The notes: generated by a model not told the origin, from the letters alone. A stretch of 64,000 bases of DNA from Duganella guangzhouensis (GCF_009674535.1 NZ_WKJK01000004.1:124001-188000), one strand, 5' to 3'. Counted from the first letter of the stretch, positions 10,011 to 19,293 are shown. Numbers and translations: made by a program.

Positions 10011-11375
10011 ATGAACGTCGTTATCCTCGCCGCTGGCATGGGCAAGCGCATGCAGTCCGCGCTGCCGAAAGTTTTACATCCACTGGCGGGTAAGCCGCTG
10101 TTGCAACACGTGCTGGATACTGCGCGCAACCTATCCGCCGGCCGATTATGCGTAATTTACGGCCATGGCGGCGCAGCCGTCCAGGACTTGCTGGCCAAGC
10201 AGCCGGAGGCGGTCGCCACCGCCTTCCAGGAACAGCAACTGGGTACCGGCCACGCGGTGCAACAGGCGTTGCCGGCATTGGACGACAACGTCCCCACCCT
10301 GATTCTGTACGGCGACGTGCCGCTGACCAGCGCCAGCTCGCTGCAAGCGCTGATCGATGCCGCAGGCAATGACAAGCTGGGCATCCTGACCGTGGTACAG
10401 GATGATCCTACCGGACTGGGCCGAATTGTCCGTGAGAATGGCCACATAGTGCGCATCGTCGAGCAAAAAGACGCGAACGAGGCCGAACGTGCGATTAAAG
10501 AGATTAACAGCGGCATCATGGTCGCTCCTACCCTCAAGCTGAAGCAATGGCTGGGCGCGATTAAAAACGACAACGCGCAGGGCGAGTACTACCTGACCGA
10601 CATCGTCGCGCTGGCCGTGGCCGATGGCGTGCCGGTGGTGTCGGCGCAGCCGGCGGCGGTGTGGGAAGTGGCTGGCGTCAACAGCAAGGTGCAGTTGGCC
10701 GAGCTGGAACGCATCCACCAGCGCAACATCGCCAACCGCCTGCTGGAACAGGGCGTGACGCTGCTGGACCCGGCCCGCATCGACGTCCGTGGCGAACTGA
10801 TCTGCGGTCGCGATGTCACCATCGACGTCGGCTGCGTGTTTGAAGGCAAGGTCGAGCTGGGCGACGGCGTGCACATTGCCGCCCACAGCGTGCTGGTCAA
10901 CGCCCGCATCCTGGCTGGCGCGCAGATCAAGCCGTTCTGCCACATCGAAGAAGCGGTGGTGGGCGAAGCGTCGCTGATCGGTCCGTATGCCCGCCTGCGT
11001 CCCGGCACCGTGCTAGCCGAGGATGTGCATGTGGGTAACTTCGTCGAAATCAAAAACGGCCAGGTGGCCGCGCACAGCAAGGCCAACCACCTGGCTTACA
11101 TCGGCGACGCCACCATCGGCTCGCGCGTCAACGTCGGTGCCGGTGTTATCACCTGCAATTACGATGGCGCCAACAAATTCCGCACCGTGATCGAAGACGA
11201 CGCCTTCATCGGCAGCGACAGCCAGCTGGTGGCGCCGGTTACCGTCGGCAAGGGCGCGACGATCGGCGCCGGCACCACGCTGACCAAGGATGCGCCGGCC
11301 GGCAAGCTGACGGTGTCGCGTCCGCGCCAGGTCACCATCGAAAACTGGACCCGTCCGGTCAAGATCAAAAAATAA
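10011..11375 (+). CDS. glmU: Bifunctional GlmU: glucosamine-1-P acetyltransferase / GlcNAc-1-P uridyltransferase
   Basis: Makes UDP-GlcNAc for peptidoglycan and LPS. 454 residues (E. coli 456) from ATG 10011. The uridyltransferase half opens with [20 protein letters not shown] and has GTGHAVQQA and [10 protein letters not shown]. The C-terminal half is a left-handed beta-helix with hexapeptide repeats ([36 protein letters not shown]). An in-frame TTG nine bases upstream is unlikely. It is followed by a clear terminator. glmS lies 3.9 kb downstream, separated by an iron-uptake unit and an Lrp gene. Confidence 0.97.
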   Translation: MNVVILAAGMGKRMQSALPKVLHPLAGKPLLQHVLDTARNLSAGRLCVIYGHGGAAVQDLLAKQPEAVATAFQEQQLGTGHAVQQALPALDDNVPTLILYGDVPLTSASSLQALIDAAGNDKLGILTVVQDDPTGLGRIVRENGHIVRIVEQKDANEAERAIKEINSGIMVAPTLKLKQWLGAIKNDNAQGEYYLTDIVALAVADGVPVVSAQPAAVWEVAGVNSKVQLAELERIHQRNIANRLLEQGVTLLDPARIDVRGELICGRDVTIDVGCVFEGKVELGDGVHIAAHSVLVNARILAGAQIKPFCHIEEAVVGEASLIGPYARLRPGTVLAEDVHVGNFVEIKNGQVAAHSKANHLAYIGDATIGSRVNVGAGVITCNYDGANKFRTVIEDDAFIGSDSQLVAPVTVGKGATIGAGTTLTKDAPAGKLTVSRPRQVTIENWTRPVKIKK

Positions 11376-11398
11376 GCGGAAACTTTGCGGTTTTCCAC

Positions 11399-11424
11399 AA
11401 CGGCGCCTGCGGGCGCCGTTTTCA
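11399..11424 (+). terminator. Rho-independent terminator of glmU
   Basis: The stem AACGGCGCC / GGCGCCGTT (11399-11407 with 11412-11420) has a TGCG loop and is followed by TTCATTT. It begins 23 bp after the glmU stop codon. Confidence 0.85.
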
Positions 11425-11426
11425 TT

Positions 11427-11700
11427 TGTGGATAAACTTGTGCGTAAAGCCTGAGTAAGGGCAGGAAAACAGGTGGGTAACCATGGCTACTTTTCCAAAG
11501 CGAGGTTTACAGTGCTGGCTTTCTTTCTGTTAGCCATCACGCAGCCCGCTTTTTCAGCAAATGTGCATAACTTTGTGGGTAAGCACTTGAGCAAGTGCTG
11601 GATAAGCGCCGGATAACCGCCTAATAACTTTTTTCACGGAAATATCGCTGTGTATAAACCTGTGGAAATTGGCTGGAAATCCAGCGGATAAGCATGGGAT
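11427..11700. repeat. Spacer with degenerate TGTGGATAA-type phased repeats
   Basis: This spacer has no convincing gene. It begins with an exact DnaA-box sequence (TGTGGATAA, 11427-11435) and holds many relatives: TGTGCGTAA, GTGGGTAA, TGTGCATAA, TGTGGGTAA, TGGATAA, CGGATAA, TGTATAA, CGGATAA, GGGATAA. Spacing is often 11-13 bp, about one helical turn. A small hairpin GCACTTG/CAAGTGC sits inside. A related array lies at 14529-14665, on the other side of the sigma factor/receptor pair. Confidence 0.6.
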
Positions 11701-11739
11701 AAATTGGACGTGCGTCGCTGGAATTGTGATTATGCTAAA

Positions 11740-11758
11740 ATGAGAATAATTCTCATTC
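11740..11758. promoter_or_regulatory. Fur box upstream of the ECF sigma factor
   Basis: AATGAGAATAATTCTCATT is a perfect 19-bp palindrome matching the Fur 7-1-7 consensus core. It lies 16 bp before the likely GTG start of the sigma factor. Iron-replete repression is inferred. Confidence 0.85.
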
Positions 11759-11773
11759 CAATATTTGCTGCCT

Positions 11774-12280
11774 GTGCACTCCACCGCGCCCCGCTCCGAT
11801 GTCGGCCATTTGTACGCAGAGCACCACAGCTGGCTGCTGGGCTGGTTGCGGCGCAAGGCCAATGGCGCCGACTATGCGGCCGATCTGGCGCAGGAAACCT
11901 TCATCCGCTTGCTGAGTCAGCCGGAGCAATGCTGCGCTGAGCTACGCGAGCCGCGCGCCTATCTGGCCACCGTGGCCCATCGTTTGCTGATCAACTACGC
12001 CGAGCGGCAGTCGCTGGAGCGCGCCTATCTGGAAGTGCTGGCCCAGCTGCCGCCCTGCCAGACGCCATCGCCGGAACAGCGGCTGCTGATCCTGGAATCG
12101 CTGCATGAAATTGACCGCATGCTGGACGGCCTGCCGCCCAAGGCGCGCGAAGCCTTTTTGCTGTCGCAGCTGGAAGGGCTGGGTTACAGCGATATCGGCC
12201 TGCGGCTGGGCGTGACCGTGCGCACCGTCAAACGCTATATGGCGGCGGCGTTCATGCAGTGTTTGCTGGCATTGGCATAA
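11774..12280 (+). CDS. ECF sigma factor, FecI/PvdS type
   Basis: 168 residues from GTG 11774 (HSTAPRSDVGHLYAEHHSWL); a TTG nine bases upstream is an alternative, and neither has a clear SD. Region 2 is seen in ADYAADLAQETFIRLLSQ and PRAYLATVAHRLLINYAERQ, region 4 in LPPKAREAFLLSQLEGLGYS and DIGLRLGVTVRTVKRYMAAA. FecI-type sigmas recruit RNA polymerase to siderophore-receptor promoters. The Fur box just upstream and the receptor 66 bp downstream support that role. No fecR-type anti-sigma gene follows, unlike the second set at 47.3 kb. Confidence 0.9.
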   Translation: MHSTAPRSDVGHLYAEHHSWLLGWLRRKANGADYAADLAQETFIRLLSQPEQCCAELREPRAYLATVAHRLLINYAERQSLERAYLEVLAQLPPCQTPSPEQRLLILESLHEIDRMLDGLPPKAREAFLLSQLEGLGYSDIGLRLGVTVRTVKRYMAAAFMQCLLALA

Positions 12281-12289
12281 ACCCTGTCC

Positions 12290-12333
12290 CCTTTTTGTGA
12301 TTCGCCGGTCTTACTTGGTATTAATCACAACAA
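12290..12333 (+). promoter_or_regulatory. Imperfect inverted repeat overlapping the receptor's SD region
   Basis: CCTTTTTGTGATT (12290-12302) can pair with AATCACAACAAAAGG ending near 12336, with two unpaired bases. The right arm runs into the purine-rich SD (GGGAATGGAAG) of the TonB receptor. If it folds in the mRNA it would partly hide the ribosome site. This is inference from base pairing by eye. Confidence 0.3.
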
Positions 12334-12346
12334 AAGGGAATGGAAG

Positions 12347-14521
12347 ATGCATCACAAGCTGCACATCACCGCACTCGCGCTGGCGCTGAGCGCCGCCTAT
12401 CCGGCCATGGCCGCCGATGCCAATGAAGACCCGGAAATCGCCAAAGTCGAAGTCAAAGGCCAGAACAACAGCGACGATTCTTACCTGGCGGGCTCCGCCC
12501 ACACCTCGACCCGGATGGAAATGTCGATCCGCGACACGCCGCAATCGGTCAGCGTGGTGACCCGCGCTATGCTCGACGACCTCGGCCTGACCCGCCTGGA
12601 CGAAGCGCTGGGCCTGACCACCGGCGTCATGATCGGCCAGCTGGACAGCGAACGCACCAGCTTCTATGCGCGCGGCTTTTCCATCACCAACATCCAGGTC
12701 GACGGCATGCCGCAGGGCTCCAACTCGCCGCTGTCCGACACCATCCTCTATGATCGGATTGAAATCGTGCGCGGTGCCACCGGCCTGATGGGCGGCACCG
12801 GCGACCCATCGGCCACCGTCAACATGGTGCGCAAGCGACCAGGCAAAACGCTGAAAGGCAGCGCCAGCGTCATCTTCAAGCGCTGGGACGACCGCCGCGC
12901 CGAAGCCGATCTGAGCTCGCCGCTGAACAGCGATGGCAGCATCCGTGGCCGCGTCGCCATCGCCCATGAAGACCGCGATTCCTACATGGACATGTACCAC
13001 GAGCGCAAAACCGTGGGCATGGCCATCGTCGAAGCCGATCTGACGCCACGCACGCTGCTGAGCGCCGGCATCGACTTCCAGCGCAACAAGCCGACCGGCG
13101 CCACCTGGGGCGCCGTGCCCTACTGGAACGCCGACGGCACACTGGCCAATCTGCCGCGCAACTTCACCCTGACCACACCGTGGAGCACCTGGTCCAACAA
13201 GCAGCAGACCGCCTTCCTCTCGGTCGACCAGCGCTTCGGCGCCGGGTGGAAATTGCACGCCGCCTACGCCCGTACCGACAGCCGCAACAACACCACTGTC
13301 GCCAACGGCGGCGCCGGCCATCCAGACCCCGCCACCGGCACCGGCATGCGCTTGTGGACCGGCGTGTGGGGCGAAGGCAAATCGGTGGACGACAATTACG
13401 ACGTCTACGTCACCGGCCCGTTCAGCTTGCTGGGCCGCCAGCACACGCTGATCGCCGGCTGGAACGGCGGCAAGTCGGTCAGCAGCAGCCAGAACGGCAC
13501 TGCCACCATTCTGTACTCGTCGACGATACCGGATTACCGCAACTGGACCGGCGATATCCCGATGCCGACCTTCACGCCGGACGGCACCCACTCGGAGACC
13601 GAAGTCAAACTGGGCGGCGCCTACGTGGCCGGCCGCTTCAGCATCACCGAACCGCTGACGGTGATCGTCGGCGCGCGCCTGAGCAACTACCGCACCGAAA
13701 ACTCCGAATACGACGCCAGCGGCAAATTCACCAGCAGCAGCGATTTGCAGGAAACCAAAAACGAAACCACGCCCTATGCCGGCGTGGTCTTCGACCTGAA
13801 TCACCAGCTGTCGCTGTACGCCAGCTACACCACGCTGTTCTCGCCGCAGACCGCCAAGGACCGTAACAACAACCTGCTGAAACCGGAAACCGGCACCAAT
13901 AGCGAGGCCGGCATCAAGGGCGAATTCCTGGACAAGAAGCTCAACGCCTCGGCCGCCGTGTTCCGCACCTTGAAGAAAAACCTGGCCCAGCTGGATCGCG
14001 GCGTGCCGGCCGGCTTCCTGCTGCCGGATGGCAGCATGGCTTACGTAGCGAATGGCGACGGCATCACCGCGCGCGGAATCGAGTTCGACGTCTCCGGCCA
14101 GATCGCGCCCGAGTGGAACGTCAGCGGCGGCTATACCTGGCTGCAGGTGAAGGAAGCCGATGGCTCGCGTGGCGAACCGGCCCAGCCGCGCAATCTGCTG
14201 CGTTTGTCGACTTCGTACAACCTGAACAGCGTGGTGCCGGGCCTCAAAGTTGGCGGCAGCATGCAGGCGCAGAGCTCGATCTACAGCATCTCCTGGTACG
14301 GCCGTCCGACCGCGCCCGCCAGCGAGGAATCGCGCATCACCCAGAGTGGCTACGCTTTGTTCAATGTGTTTGCCGGCTATGACATCAACCGTAACCTGCG
14401 TGCTCAATTGAACATCAGCAACCTGACCGACAAGAAGTACTACCGCAACATTGGCTTCTACGACGGCGTATTCTGGGGCGAACCACGCAATGTTAGCTTG
14501 ACGCTGACCGCGAAGTTCTAA
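12347..14521 (+). CDS. TonB-dependent siderophore receptor without a signalling domain
   Basis: 724 residues. Signal peptide (HITALALALSAAYPAMAADA), then directly the plug domain (RDTPQSVSVVTRAMLDDLGL, FYARGFSITNIQVDGMPQGS, YDRIEIVRGATGLMGGTGDP) and a 22-strand barrel ending in aromatic F (VSLTLTAKF). It has the TIGR01783-type features of ferric-hydroxamate/catecholate receptors (FhuE/FoxA/FpvA group). No N-terminal STN domain is present, so it probably does not signal to the upstream sigma factor itself. The SD GGAATGGAAG is strong. Substrate not determinable. Confidence 0.93.
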   Translation: MHHKLHITALALALSAAYPAMAADANEDPEIAKVEVKGQNNSDDSYLAGSAHTSTRMEMSIRDTPQSVSVVTRAMLDDLGLTRLDEALGLTTGVMIGQLDSERTSFYARGFSITNIQVDGMPQGSNSPLSDTILYDRIEIVRGATGLMGGTGDPSATVNMVRKRPGKTLKGSASVIFKRWDDRRAEADLSSPLNSDGSIRGRVAIAHEDRDSYMDMYHERKTVGMAIVEADLTPRTLLSAGIDFQRNKPTGATWGAVPYWNADGTLANLPRNFTLTTPWSTWSNKQQTAFLSVDQRFGAGWKLHAAYARTDSRNNTTVANGGAGHPDPATGTGMRLWTGVWGEGKSVDDNYDVYVTGPFSLLGRQHTLIAGWNGGKSVSSSQNGTATILYSSTIPDYRNWTGDIPMPTFTPDGTHSETEVKLGGAYVAGRFSITEPLTVIVGARLSNYRTENSEYDASGKFTSSSDLQETKNETTPYAGVVFDLNHQLSLYASYTTLFSPQTAKDRNNNLLKPETGTNSEAGIKGEFLDKKLNASAAVFRTLKKNLAQLDRGVPAGFLLPDGSMAYVANGDGITARGIEFDVSGQIAPEWNVSGGYTWLQVKEADGSRGEPAQPRNLLRLSTSYNLNSVVPGLKVGGSMQAQSSIYSISWYGRPTAPASEESRITQSGYALFNVFAGYDINRNLRAQLNISNLTDKKYYRNIGFYDGVFWGEPRNVSLTLTAKF

Positions 14522-14528
14522 AAACGCT

Positions 14529-14665
14529 TGTGGATAAAGTTGTGATTAACCATGCGAATAAACTGAGGAAAAGACTTGTATAAAGCCTTAGTAAGCGCTG
14601 TATAAGCCATGTATAAGACTGGGAATAAGCTGTGGCTACCCTGGTGATATCCGTGTATAACTTTG
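14529..14665. repeat. Second array of TGTGGATAA-like phased repeats
   Basis: Directly after the receptor stop codon, units of 10-12 bp follow one another: TTGTGGATAAAG, TTGTGATTAACC, ATGCGAATAAAC, TGAGGAAAAGAC, TTGTATAAAGCC, TTAGTAAGCGC, TGTATAAGCC, ATGTATAAGAC, TGGGAATAAGC. The first contains an exact DnaA box (14529-14537). The subsequence AAAGCCTTAGTAAGCGC resembles AAAGCCTGAGTAAGGGC in the first array, so the two are related. Confidence 0.6.
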
Positions 14666-14666
14666 T

Positions 14667-15119
14667 TCACAGCGCCACGCGCGTTTCGAACTTGCTGCGG
14701 AAAGTGGAGAAATATGCCTTCACATTCCGCACATTCGCATGGCTGGCAAACAGGCGGTGCGCCAGCGCGTGATACGCCGGCATATCCGCCACCTGCACCA
14801 CCAGCACAAAATCCGGCCCCGGCGCCACGCGGTAGCATTGCAGCACCGCCGCCTCGTTGGCGACCAGCGCCTCAAACTCCGTCATGCGCTCGGCGGCCTG
14901 GATATCTAAGGAGATTTCCACAAGCGCCGTCAGGCTGGGGCCGACCTTCTCCGGCGCCACGATGGCCACCTGGCGCTGAATCACGCCCGACTCCCTCAGT
15001 TGCTTGACGCGCCGCAAACAAGTCGGCGGCGACACATGCACCGCAGCGGCGAGCTCGGCATTGGTTTGAGAAGCATCAATCTGCAGCGCATTCAGAATGC
15101 GACGATCTATTTCATCCAT
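14667..15119 (-). CDS. Lrp/AsnC-family regulator
   Basis: 150 residues. Winged helix-turn-helix in residues 1-60 (DEIDRRILNALQIDASQTNA, VSPPTCLRRVKQLRESGVI) and a RAM domain (ALVEISLDIQAAERMTEFEA, GPDFVLVVQVADMPAYHALA). It is divergent from glmS. A palindrome 10 bp before its start suggests autoregulation. The target is not evident: flanking genes are a receptor and glmS. Confidence 0.93.
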   Translation of the reverse strand: MDEIDRRILNALQIDASQTNAELAAAVHVSPPTCLRRVKQLRESGVIQRQVAIVAPEKVGPSLTALVEISLDIQAAERMTEFEALVANEAAVLQCYRVAPGPDFVLVVQVADMPAYHALAHRLFASHANVRNVKAYFSTFRSKFETRVAL

Positions 15120-15128
15120 GGCTTTATA

Positions 15129-15145
15129 TTGAAATAAAATTTCAA
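15129..15145. promoter_or_regulatory. Palindromic operator candidate before the Lrp gene
   Basis: TTGAAATAAAATTTCAA has 7-bp perfect arms around a 3-bp centre. A second related half follows on the other orientation (GAAATTTTATTCC, about 15160-15172). The position just upstream of the ATG suits an Lrp-type autoregulatory site. Confidence 0.45.
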
Positions 15146-15251
15146 GTGGTCGGTATGGTGAAATTTTATTCCAAATTATCGATCAACTAGAAAGCATATT
15201 TCACGATGGCTGCTCTACGATGCATCCATCACTTAAATGAAGAGGTTCCCC

Positions 15252-17081
15252 ATGTGCGGCATTGTCGGCGCGGTAGCGCAACGCAACATCACTCCCATCC
15301 TGCTGGAAGGCTTGAAGCGGCTGGAATATCGCGGCTACGACTCCTGCGGCGTCGCCCTGCATGTGGATGGTCAGCTGCAACGCTCGCGCAGCACCTCGCG
15401 CGTGGCCGACCTCGAACATCAGATCGAAGAAGCGCATCTGAAAGGCTTTACCGGCATCGCCCACACCCGCTGGGCCACGCACGGCGCGCCGGCCTCGCAC
15501 AACGCCCACCCGCACTTTTCGCCATCGACCGACAACGCCCGCATCGCCCTGGTTCACAACGGCATCATTGAAAACCACGACGAACTGCGCGTCGAACTGA
15601 CCGCGCTCGGCTACGTGTTCCAGAGCCAGACCGACACCGAAGTGATCGCCCACCTGGTCGACCACATGTACAACGGCGACCTGTTCGACACCGTGCAGCA
15701 CGCCGTCAAACGCCTGACCGGCGCCTACGCCATCGCCGTGTTCAGCCGCGAAGAACCGCACCGCGTGGTGGCCGCGCGCCAGGGCTCGCCGCTGATCGTC
15801 GGCCTGGGCAACGGCGAAAACTTCGTCGCCTCCGACGCCATGGCGCTGGCCGGCACCACCGACCAGATCATCTACCTGGAAGAAGGCGACGTGGTTGACC
15901 TGCAACTGGGGCGCGTCTGGATCGTCGACAGCAACGGCAAACAAGTGCAGCGCGACGTCAAAACCGTGCAGGCGCACACCGGCGCCGCCGAGCTGGGCCC
16001 ATACCGCCACTACATGCAGAAAGAAATCTTCGAACAGCCGCGCGTGATCGGCGACACGCTGGAAGGCGTCACCGGAATCATGCCCGAGCTGTTTGGCGAC
16101 GGCGCCTACAACGTCTTCAAACAGATCGACCGCGTGCTGATTCTGGCCTGCGGCACCAGCTACTACTCCGGCCTGACCGCCAAGTACTGGATCGAATCGG
16201 TGGCCAAGATCCCGGTCAACGTCGAAATCGCCTCCGAATACCGCTACCGCGACAGCGTGCCGCACCCGAACACGCTGGTGGTTACCATCTCGCAGAGCGG
16301 CGAAACCGCCGACACCCTGGCCGGGCTGAAGCACGCGCGCAGCCTCGGCATGGAACACACGCTGACCATCTGCAACGTCGCCACCAGCGCCATGGTGCGC
16401 GAATGCAAACTGGCCTACATCACCCGCGCCGGCGTGGAAGTCGGCGTAGCCTCGACCAAAGCCTTCACCACCCAGCTGGCCGCGCTGTTCCTGCTGACGC
16501 TGTCGCTGGCACAGGTCAACGGCCGTCTGACCGACGCCGAAGAAGCCAATCACCTGAAAGCCATGCGCCATTTGCCGGTGGCGATTTCGGCCGTGCTGGC
16601 GCTGGAACCGCAGATCATCGCCTGGGCCGAAGACTTCGCGCGCAAGGAAAACGCACTGTTCCTCGGCCGCGGCATGCACTACCCGATCGCGCTGGAAGGC
16701 GCGCTGAAGCTGAAAGAGATTTCCTACATCCACGCCGAAGCCTATCCAGCGGGCGAACTGAAGCACGGCCCGCTGGCGTTGGTAACCGAAGAGATGCCGG
16801 TGGTGACGGTGGCGCCGAACGACACGCTGATCGAAAAGCTGAAATCCAATATGCAGGAAGTGCGCGCGCGCGGTGGCCAGCTGTACGTGTTTGCCGACGT
16901 CGACTCGCGCATCACCTCGGGCGAAGGCGTGCACGTGATCCGTCTGCCGGAACACTACGGCCTGCTGTCACCGATCCTGCACGTGGTCTCGCTGCAGCTG
17001 CTGGCCTACCACTCGGCCGTCGCGCGCGGCACCGACGTCGATAAGCCGCGCAATCTGGCCAAGTCGGTGACAGTGGAATAA
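15252..17081 (+). CDS. glmS: Glucosamine-6-phosphate synthase (isomerizing)
   Basis: Converts fructose-6-P and glutamine to glucosamine-6-P. 609 residues from ATG 15252, where removal of Met exposes the catalytic Cys ([10 protein letters not shown]); SD GAAGAGG lies just upstream. The N-terminal glutaminase domain has [20 protein letters not shown]. Two SIS domains follow ([57 protein letters not shown]). It ends [11 protein letters not shown], the conserved 3' end that TnsD proteins bind, and a Tn7-like element begins about 25 bp past the stop codon. A long antisense open frame here is only a shadow. Confidence 0.98.
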   Translation: MCGIVGAVAQRNITPILLEGLKRLEYRGYDSCGVALHVDGQLQRSRSTSRVADLEHQIEEAHLKGFTGIAHTRWATHGAPASHNAHPHFSPSTDNARIALVHNGIIENHDELRVELTALGYVFQSQTDTEVIAHLVDHMYNGDLFDTVQHAVKRLTGAYAIAVFSREEPHRVVAARQGSPLIVGLGNGENFVASDAMALAGTTDQIIYLEEGDVVDLQLGRVWIVDSNGKQVQRDVKTVQAHTGAAELGPYRHYMQKEIFEQPRVIGDTLEGVTGIMPELFGDGAYNVFKQIDRVLILACGTSYYSGLTAKYWIESVAKIPVNVEIASEYRYRDSVPHPNTLVVTISQSGETADTLAGLKHARSLGMEHTLTICNVATSAMVRECKLAYITRAGVEVGVASTKAFTTQLAALFLLTLSLAQVNGRLTDAEEANHLKAMRHLPVAISAVLALEPQIIAWAEDFARKENALFLGRGMHYPIALEGALKLKEISYIHAEAYPAGELKHGPLALVTEEMPVVTVAPNDTLIEKLKSNMQEVRARGGQLYVFADVDSRITSGEGVHVIRLPEHYGLLSPILHVVSLQLLAYHSAVARGTDVDKPRNLAKSVTVE

Positions 17082-17108
17082 ATAAATCAGGCGATTTGCT
17101 TGATATTC
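17046..17108 (+). other. attTn7-type insertion site at the glmS 3' end
   Basis: The last glmS codons (CCGCGCAATCTGGCCAAG onward) correspond to the region TnsD recognises in E. coli. ATATTC at 17103-17108 lies 22-27 bp past the stop codon, the position of the Tn7 target duplication, and the same hexamer occurs at 43266-43271 beside the other end of the element. The 5-bp duplication would be TATTC or ATATT. A shared hexamer in so short a window could still be chance. Confidence 0.6.
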
Positions 17109-17114
17109 CATGCA

Positions 17115-17174
17115 ATTAAAGTCGTAAATTGCTCATTAGAGTCGTAAATTGCTCATTAAAGTCGTAAATTGCTG
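17115..17174 (+). repeat. Three tandem 20-bp TnsB-site-like repeats (glmS-proximal, right-end-like)
   Basis: ATTAAAGTCGTAAATTGCTC, ATTAGAGTCGTAAATTGCTC and ATTAAAGTCGTAAATTGCTG lie directly head to tail (17115, 17135, 17155). The same core occurs in opposite orientation at the far end. Adjacent TnsB sites are known from the Tn7 right end. There are no spacers, so this is not a CRISPR array. Just downstream, AGAAAAAGTCTGTC is repeated twice (17190-17223). Confidence 0.75.
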
Positions 17175-17389
17175 ATTCTGATGATTTGAGAGAAAAAGTC
17201 TGTCTTAACAGAAAAAGTCTGTCACAAATCGTGATGATTGAGAAGTCTCGTAAAGGGACCCAAAGGGGGCGCTGGCGGCTTATAGGACGATTTAGTCTGA
17301 TGACAGTTCTTCAGGCGCCTGACTGCTTTAGGTGTATCATTGGTTGGAATTAGGGGAGCTTGAGATCGTCGGACAATAGCGAGGGCAAT

Positions 17390-17587
17390 ATGGAAAATGA
17401 ACGAGGTGTCGAAGGACAGAATCAATGTCCGACTATTGAACAAGATCCATCTGGCTCTTCGGATTCTGCGCCAACTGTGCATGTTATACAGGCTTGTCGC
17501 TCGGCGGAGGAACTTGAGGCGGAATTCCTCCGAGACATTGCTCGATTTGGATATTGTGAGAACATCACGGAATACGACATTTCTTGA
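17390..17587 (+). CDS. Possible small hypothetical protein at the element edge
   Basis: 65 codons from ATG 17390: an acidic, Ser/Glu-rich start, then SAEELEAEFLRDIARFGY and an end ENITEYDIS. It stops just before the breakpoint of an istA remnant on the other strand, so it may be a gene shortened by that insertion. No SD of note, and no family is recognised. It could be non-coding. Confidence 0.3.
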   Translation: MENERGVEGQNQCPTIEQDPSGSSDSAPTVHVIQACRSAEELEAEFLRDIARFGYCENITEYDIS

Positions 17588-17612
17588 CGTTCGCGATCGG
17601 CAGTGAGCCCCC

Positions 17613-17981
17613 TGTTCGTTTGCTCGCGGAATTGCCCCATTCCAATTGACCCGCCTTCCACTGCCTGGCAAACGCTGCCACGCGGTCGTATGACTTTTCA
17701 TATCCGAGTTCTTTCAGTTCCAGATGGAGCTGCTCCAAATTGCGCCGCTGCTTACGAGGCTTTGTAGTCTCGGCCTCTAGCCAGCCTGATAGCTGTACCG
17801 AGTATTTATCCAAGCCGCTAGACGATCGCCGCTCCGCATAGAAGGGCTCAGTTGTTTCCGATCGCAGATAGCGTCAAACGGTGTTGCGCGAGATGCCGAG
17901 TCGTCGGGCAATCTCTCGTATGAGGATCTGGTCACGAAGGTGCCAGCGTCGAATTATTCCTAGCAATGCCACGTCGATCAC
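17613..17981 (-). pseudogene. istA remnant 1 (IS21 family, 5' part, nonsense mutation)
   Basis: Reading leftward from GTG 17981 the translation follows the intact IstA at 28401-29930: IRRWHLRDQILIREIARRLG, then ISRNTV, a TGA stop (17876-17874) where IstA has Arg, then RYLRSETTEPFYAERRSSSG and DKYSVQLSGWLEAETTKPRK. Similarity ends immediately after the codons SKRT (17613). Upstream, 18029-18067 holds IS-end-like repeats (GGGTCAGATTCCGTTGCAAA). Clearly diverged from the intact copy, so from an older, related element. Non-functional. Confidence 0.8.
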
Positions 17982-18161
17982 TCCGATCTCCTGCCGAAAG
18001 GACATGGGGAATTGTGCTACCAACGTGGGTCAGATTCCGTTGCAAATTCGTGGGCAAGGTGGGTCACCCATTAGCCGTCCACTGTCACACCATGATAGTT
18101 TGTCCCTGTGGTCGCTCTCCATGGGGGCGGCAACAGGTAACTTCGCAGACGGAGTCGTCGG

Positions 18162-18489
18162 ATATCCGAGACCAGGTCCCCTGCGAGAGATAGCCAGACG
18201 CCTGCGCATCTCTAGAAACACTGTCCGACGCTATCTGCGCGCAGAAATCACCGAGCCGGCCTACGCCGTGCGGCACTCACGCAGCGCGATCGACAAATAT
18301 GCGTTCCAACTTTCAGCCATGCTCAAGACCGAGGCAGCTCGCTCCAGGAAGCAGCGACGCACCTTAAAGCAGATCCACGAGGACCCAAAGGAATTGGGTT
18401 TTGAGGGGTCTTACGACCGGGTTGCGGCTTTCGCGAGGGTATGGAGGGAGGGGCAAACTGAGCGGGTCAATCCGTCAAGCAAACGAACA
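18162..18489 (+). pseudogene. istA remnant 2 (nearly identical to the intact IS21 copy)
   Basis: Codons match the intact IstA almost exactly from IRDQVP to SKRT ([40 protein letters not shown]), with His for Arg and Pro for Leu at two places and a small frame difference near 18180. The match begins at GATATCCGAG and stops at AAACGAACA (18481-18489). About 70 bp later comes an IS-end-like stretch, GGTGGGTCAGGTTTCAGTGC. Close similarity means recent origin from the same element as the intact copy. Confidence 0.8.
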
Positions 18490-19017
18490 CATCACCGTCA
18501 GCAAGCAGATTTGCCTCGACTGGTTCAGGATGTTCGTTTGCATTTAGACTTGACCCGGTGGGTCAGGTTTCAGTGCAACTTAACACGTGACGGACTTTAC
18601 GCTGCAAAAAGCAGAAATAAAAGTGCAAAAGAATCAGAGAGTTAGGTCTGAATGCTTTGACGGACTTTATTCTCTTGAATCAGCGGGTGTTGACTGGAGC
18701 AAATAAAGTTGGTCGGGCTCGATTAGGTCGAAAGCGCAGATGTCTGCAGTCCTCTACACAAAATATTTCCGGAGTGAAATAGAGCTCTAGGATAGAGCAT
18801 TAGTCGGACGCTAGATTTGTTCGACGCTGCTCGAAACTTGTGATAATTAGTGATTTTTTCTTTGTTGCAATCTGTTACTCTTAGAGCACCGTCTAGCTAT
18901 TCGCATTTTGAGATTAATGTTGAGAGAAAACAGCATCCTTCCCCAAAAAAAAGTAAGCAGAGCAGCAGGGATACCTAGTGTTGCCAGTATCTCGTCTTGT
19001 AGAAAAGGACAAGAGCG
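18490..19017. other. About 530 bp without a convincing gene
   Basis: Contains IS21-end-like sequence near 18555-18580, two copies of TGACGGACTTTA (about 18592 and 18659), and AT-rich DNA (18840-18960) that probably includes the promoter of the kinase gene downstream. No open frame here has credible protein character. Confidence 0.5.
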
Positions 19018-19284
19018 TTGCTTGAAGATGCATCCAAAGCACTAGCAAAGGAGTTGGGTTTCAGCAATGAAGGGTGCAATTTTATTCTGCCGGTAGCTCA
19101 ATTCCTTTGTTTGAGAACCGAGTGTCCTAGCCGCGCATTAGGCTTCTACTTTCAGTCCATGCGGTGGGAGGGCAAGCTAGTTGCACCAAAATTCAGAAAT
19201 TCGCTGGAGTTTTGCAGGCCAACATGCAAACAATGGCGACATTTGATAAATCTTCCCACTTCTCTTCTCAACCGTACCCACTAA
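19018..19284 (+). CDS. Doubtful 88-codon open frame before the kinase gene
   Basis: Starts with TTG (MLEDASKALAKELGFSNEGC) and ends 9 bp before the ATG of the large kinase gene, so translational coupling is possible. That gene has no visible SD of its own, which slightly supports the reading. Composition is rich in Cys, Arg and aromatic residues and does not look like a folded protein. No family recognised; it may be leader sequence only. Confidence 0.25.
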   Translation: MLEDASKALAKELGFSNEGCNFILPVAQFLCLRTECPSRALGFYFQSMRWEGKLVAPKFRNSLEFCRPTCKQWRHLINLPTSLLNRTH

Positions 19285-19293
19285 ACTCATGCT

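Noticed and set aside
12311..16955. Long minus-strand open frames opposite the TonB receptor (12311-14407) and glmS (15201-16955)
   Set aside because: Both are antisense shadows of well-defined genes with no recognisable domains.
17115..17174. Tandem repeats as a CRISPR array
   Set aside because: Units are 20 bp and contiguous with no spacers, and the same core recurs inverted at the other element end; TnsB-type sites explain both.
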